Notes under the pieces: model-generated
Seen by the model: the letters and a program-made list of their open reading frames with translations, nothing else
The model's database searches: none
What the model was told of the DNA's origin: nothing
NCBI GenBank assembly: GCA_002407865.1
Contig: DHPI01000047.1
Location: 32,439 to 38,605, forward strand
DNA length: 6,167 bases
Direction: 5' to 3'
DNA from: Spirochaetia bacterium UBA5368
GTDB lineage: Bacteria; Spirochaetota; UBA4802; UBA5368
Translations under genes and position numbers: made by a program
Shown here: in pieces, positions 5,360 through 6,167 of the stretch
How positions within the stretch are numbered: the first letter of the stretch is position 1
Layout of the letters: the number at the start of each line of letters is the position of its first letter

Positions 5360-6167
5360 TTAGAGTGACAGCGTTCCTTTCTCATCAAATATAAATTTCA
5401 GCGGCTCTTTTTGCACCTGCTCGGGTAGCCTGATCGACGCATGGCCCTTGAGCGCGAAACTCCCACGACGGTCGTTGAAAAATTGTGTAATGCCGCCGCT
5501 CAATAACTTCGAGCTGAACCGGTTTTTTACTGTTATATACGATTTATCGCCGGCGTTACGGATATCCGAGGTGCTACCCGTGATGAAAGTATCCGAATTC
5601 AAAAACAACTGATAGGACACGCTGTCGAAAGAAATTTTTGATTTTGCCCTGTTCGCAAGTTCGACGACAAAAGAAACAGTAATCGGAATATCGATATCCT
5701 TCGGATTGAGTTCCCGGCTGGCGCTTTTTTTCCCTGAAAGAATGTCGCCGAACATCGCCGATACGGATTGCGGATCGATGGATTTTCCAGTCGAGCGGAG
5801 CGCATCGGTAATATCCGCAGGCGATGGTTTTTCAACTGTGAAGCGGCTGATCGTGATTTCGGGCTTCACCGCGGGGATTTTCCTTTGTATGCTGTAGGGG
5901 AAAGAATATGTCTCGGGAAAGCCTTGAATTCCTGTTTTCGGGAGCCTCACGATAATTTCACCCGCCGCCTCGCACTCGAGGTAGTCCCGCTCGATGTAAT
6001 TTTTAACGATCTTCTGTAAATCTGAAAATTGTATATTTACAAGGAACTGAGAGATCTCGTTACTGTTCGGCGAAATGCGGACCGCCTTTTTACTCTCCGT
6101 TTCAAAAAGCCGGTTCTTTTCAATGTTCAGTTTGAATCGAACACCGTCCAAGTGAATATTAACCGGA
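5360..6167 (-). CDS. LEA type 2 / WHy-domain protein, C-terminal 268 residues (5' end outside window)
   Basis: The frame is open to the window edge, so the true start lies beyond it. The TTG at 6151 is an internal Leu in NIHLDGVRF. Two tandem LEA14/WHy-like beta-sandwich domains can be read, numbering from the first visible codon. The first (1 to about 105) has the pattern HLDGVRFKLNIEKNRLF, then a polar strand, a G-E-I-I-V-R-L strand and KIPAVKPEI. The second (about 157-268) has DIPITVSFVVELANRAKSKI, then FDSVSYQLFLNSDTFITGSTS, the usual strand that describes a short side chain and its gain. A linker of about 50 residues separates them. Such proteins in bacteria are often secreted or lipid-anchored and linked to stress or desiccation, but the signal region is not visible here and the role is inferred from the fold only. 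The stop is TAA at 5362-5360. Confidence 0.75.
   Translation of the reverse strand, partial: PVNIHLDGVRFKLNIEKNRLFETESKKAVRISPNSNEISQFLVNIQFSDLQKIVKNYIERDYLECEAAGEIIVRLPKTGIQGFPETYSFPYSIQRKIPAVKPEITISRFTVEKPSPADITDALRSTGKSIDPQSVSAMFGDILSGKKSASRELNPKDIDIPITVSFVVELANRAKSKISFDSVSYQLFLNSDTFITGSTSDIRNAGDKSYITVKNRFSSKLLSGGITQFFNDRRGSFALKGHASIRLPEQVQKEPLKFIFDEKGTLSL

Noticed and set aside
6149..6151. TTG start for the WHy gene
   Set aside because: The frame continues upstream to the window edge through residues that fit the domain, so the gene is cut by the window rather than starting here.
1..6167. Flagellar sigma-28 type promoter, mobile element, CRISPR array or tRNA
   Set aside because: Looked for on both strands; no sigma-28-like motif was seen before the chemoreceptor gene, and no repeat-spacer array, transposase-like frame, terminal inverted repeats or cloverleaf was recognised.

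Overview
The window reads as ordinary chromosomal DNA from a free-living, motile, probably Gram-negative bacterium of middling G+C content. It encodes a histidine-biosynthesis enzyme, a chemoreceptor, GDP-mannose synthesis and a LEA type 2 (WHy) protein. The mix would fit a spirochaete or a relative, but this is inference; no lineage-specific marker is present. I see no rRNA, tRNA, CRISPR array, transposon or phage gene.

Layout. Positions 1-249 (+) are the last 82 codons of histidinol dehydrogenase (hisD), ending at a candidate intrinsic terminator. Positions 250-433 are a non-coding leader with two strong inverted repeats, a TATAAT box and a short direct repeat. Positions 434-2626 (+) encode a 730-residue methyl-accepting chemotaxis protein. 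It has an unusual N-terminus of about five hydrophobic segments, then an extracytoplasmic sensor domain, a sixth membrane helix, HAMP and a long signalling hairpin. Convergent to it, 2669-3361 (-) encodes a shortened DnaJ-like J-protein with half a zinc finger. A 160-bp divergent intergenic region (3362-3521) separates it from a cysteine-rich YkgJ-like putative metal-binding protein at 3522-4220 (+). That gene runs convergently into, and overlaps by 9 bp, a single-domain mannose-1-phosphate guanylyltransferase (4212-5288, -). Upstream of that, on the same strand, is the 3' part of a LEA type 2/WHy-domain gene (5360-6167, -) that runs off the window edge.

How the genes relate. Strand switches make most of these genes separate transcription units. 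Only the WHy gene and the guanylyltransferase could be co-transcribed (71-bp gap). The J-protein and the Cys-rich protein share a divergent promoter region, which leaves open but does not prove a joint role in protein or metal homeostasis. I do not find convincing evidence of a new multi-gene system. The items most worth following are the multi-helix N-terminus of the chemoreceptor, the Cys-rich protein with its divergent J-protein, and the palindromes and tandem repeats in the leaders.
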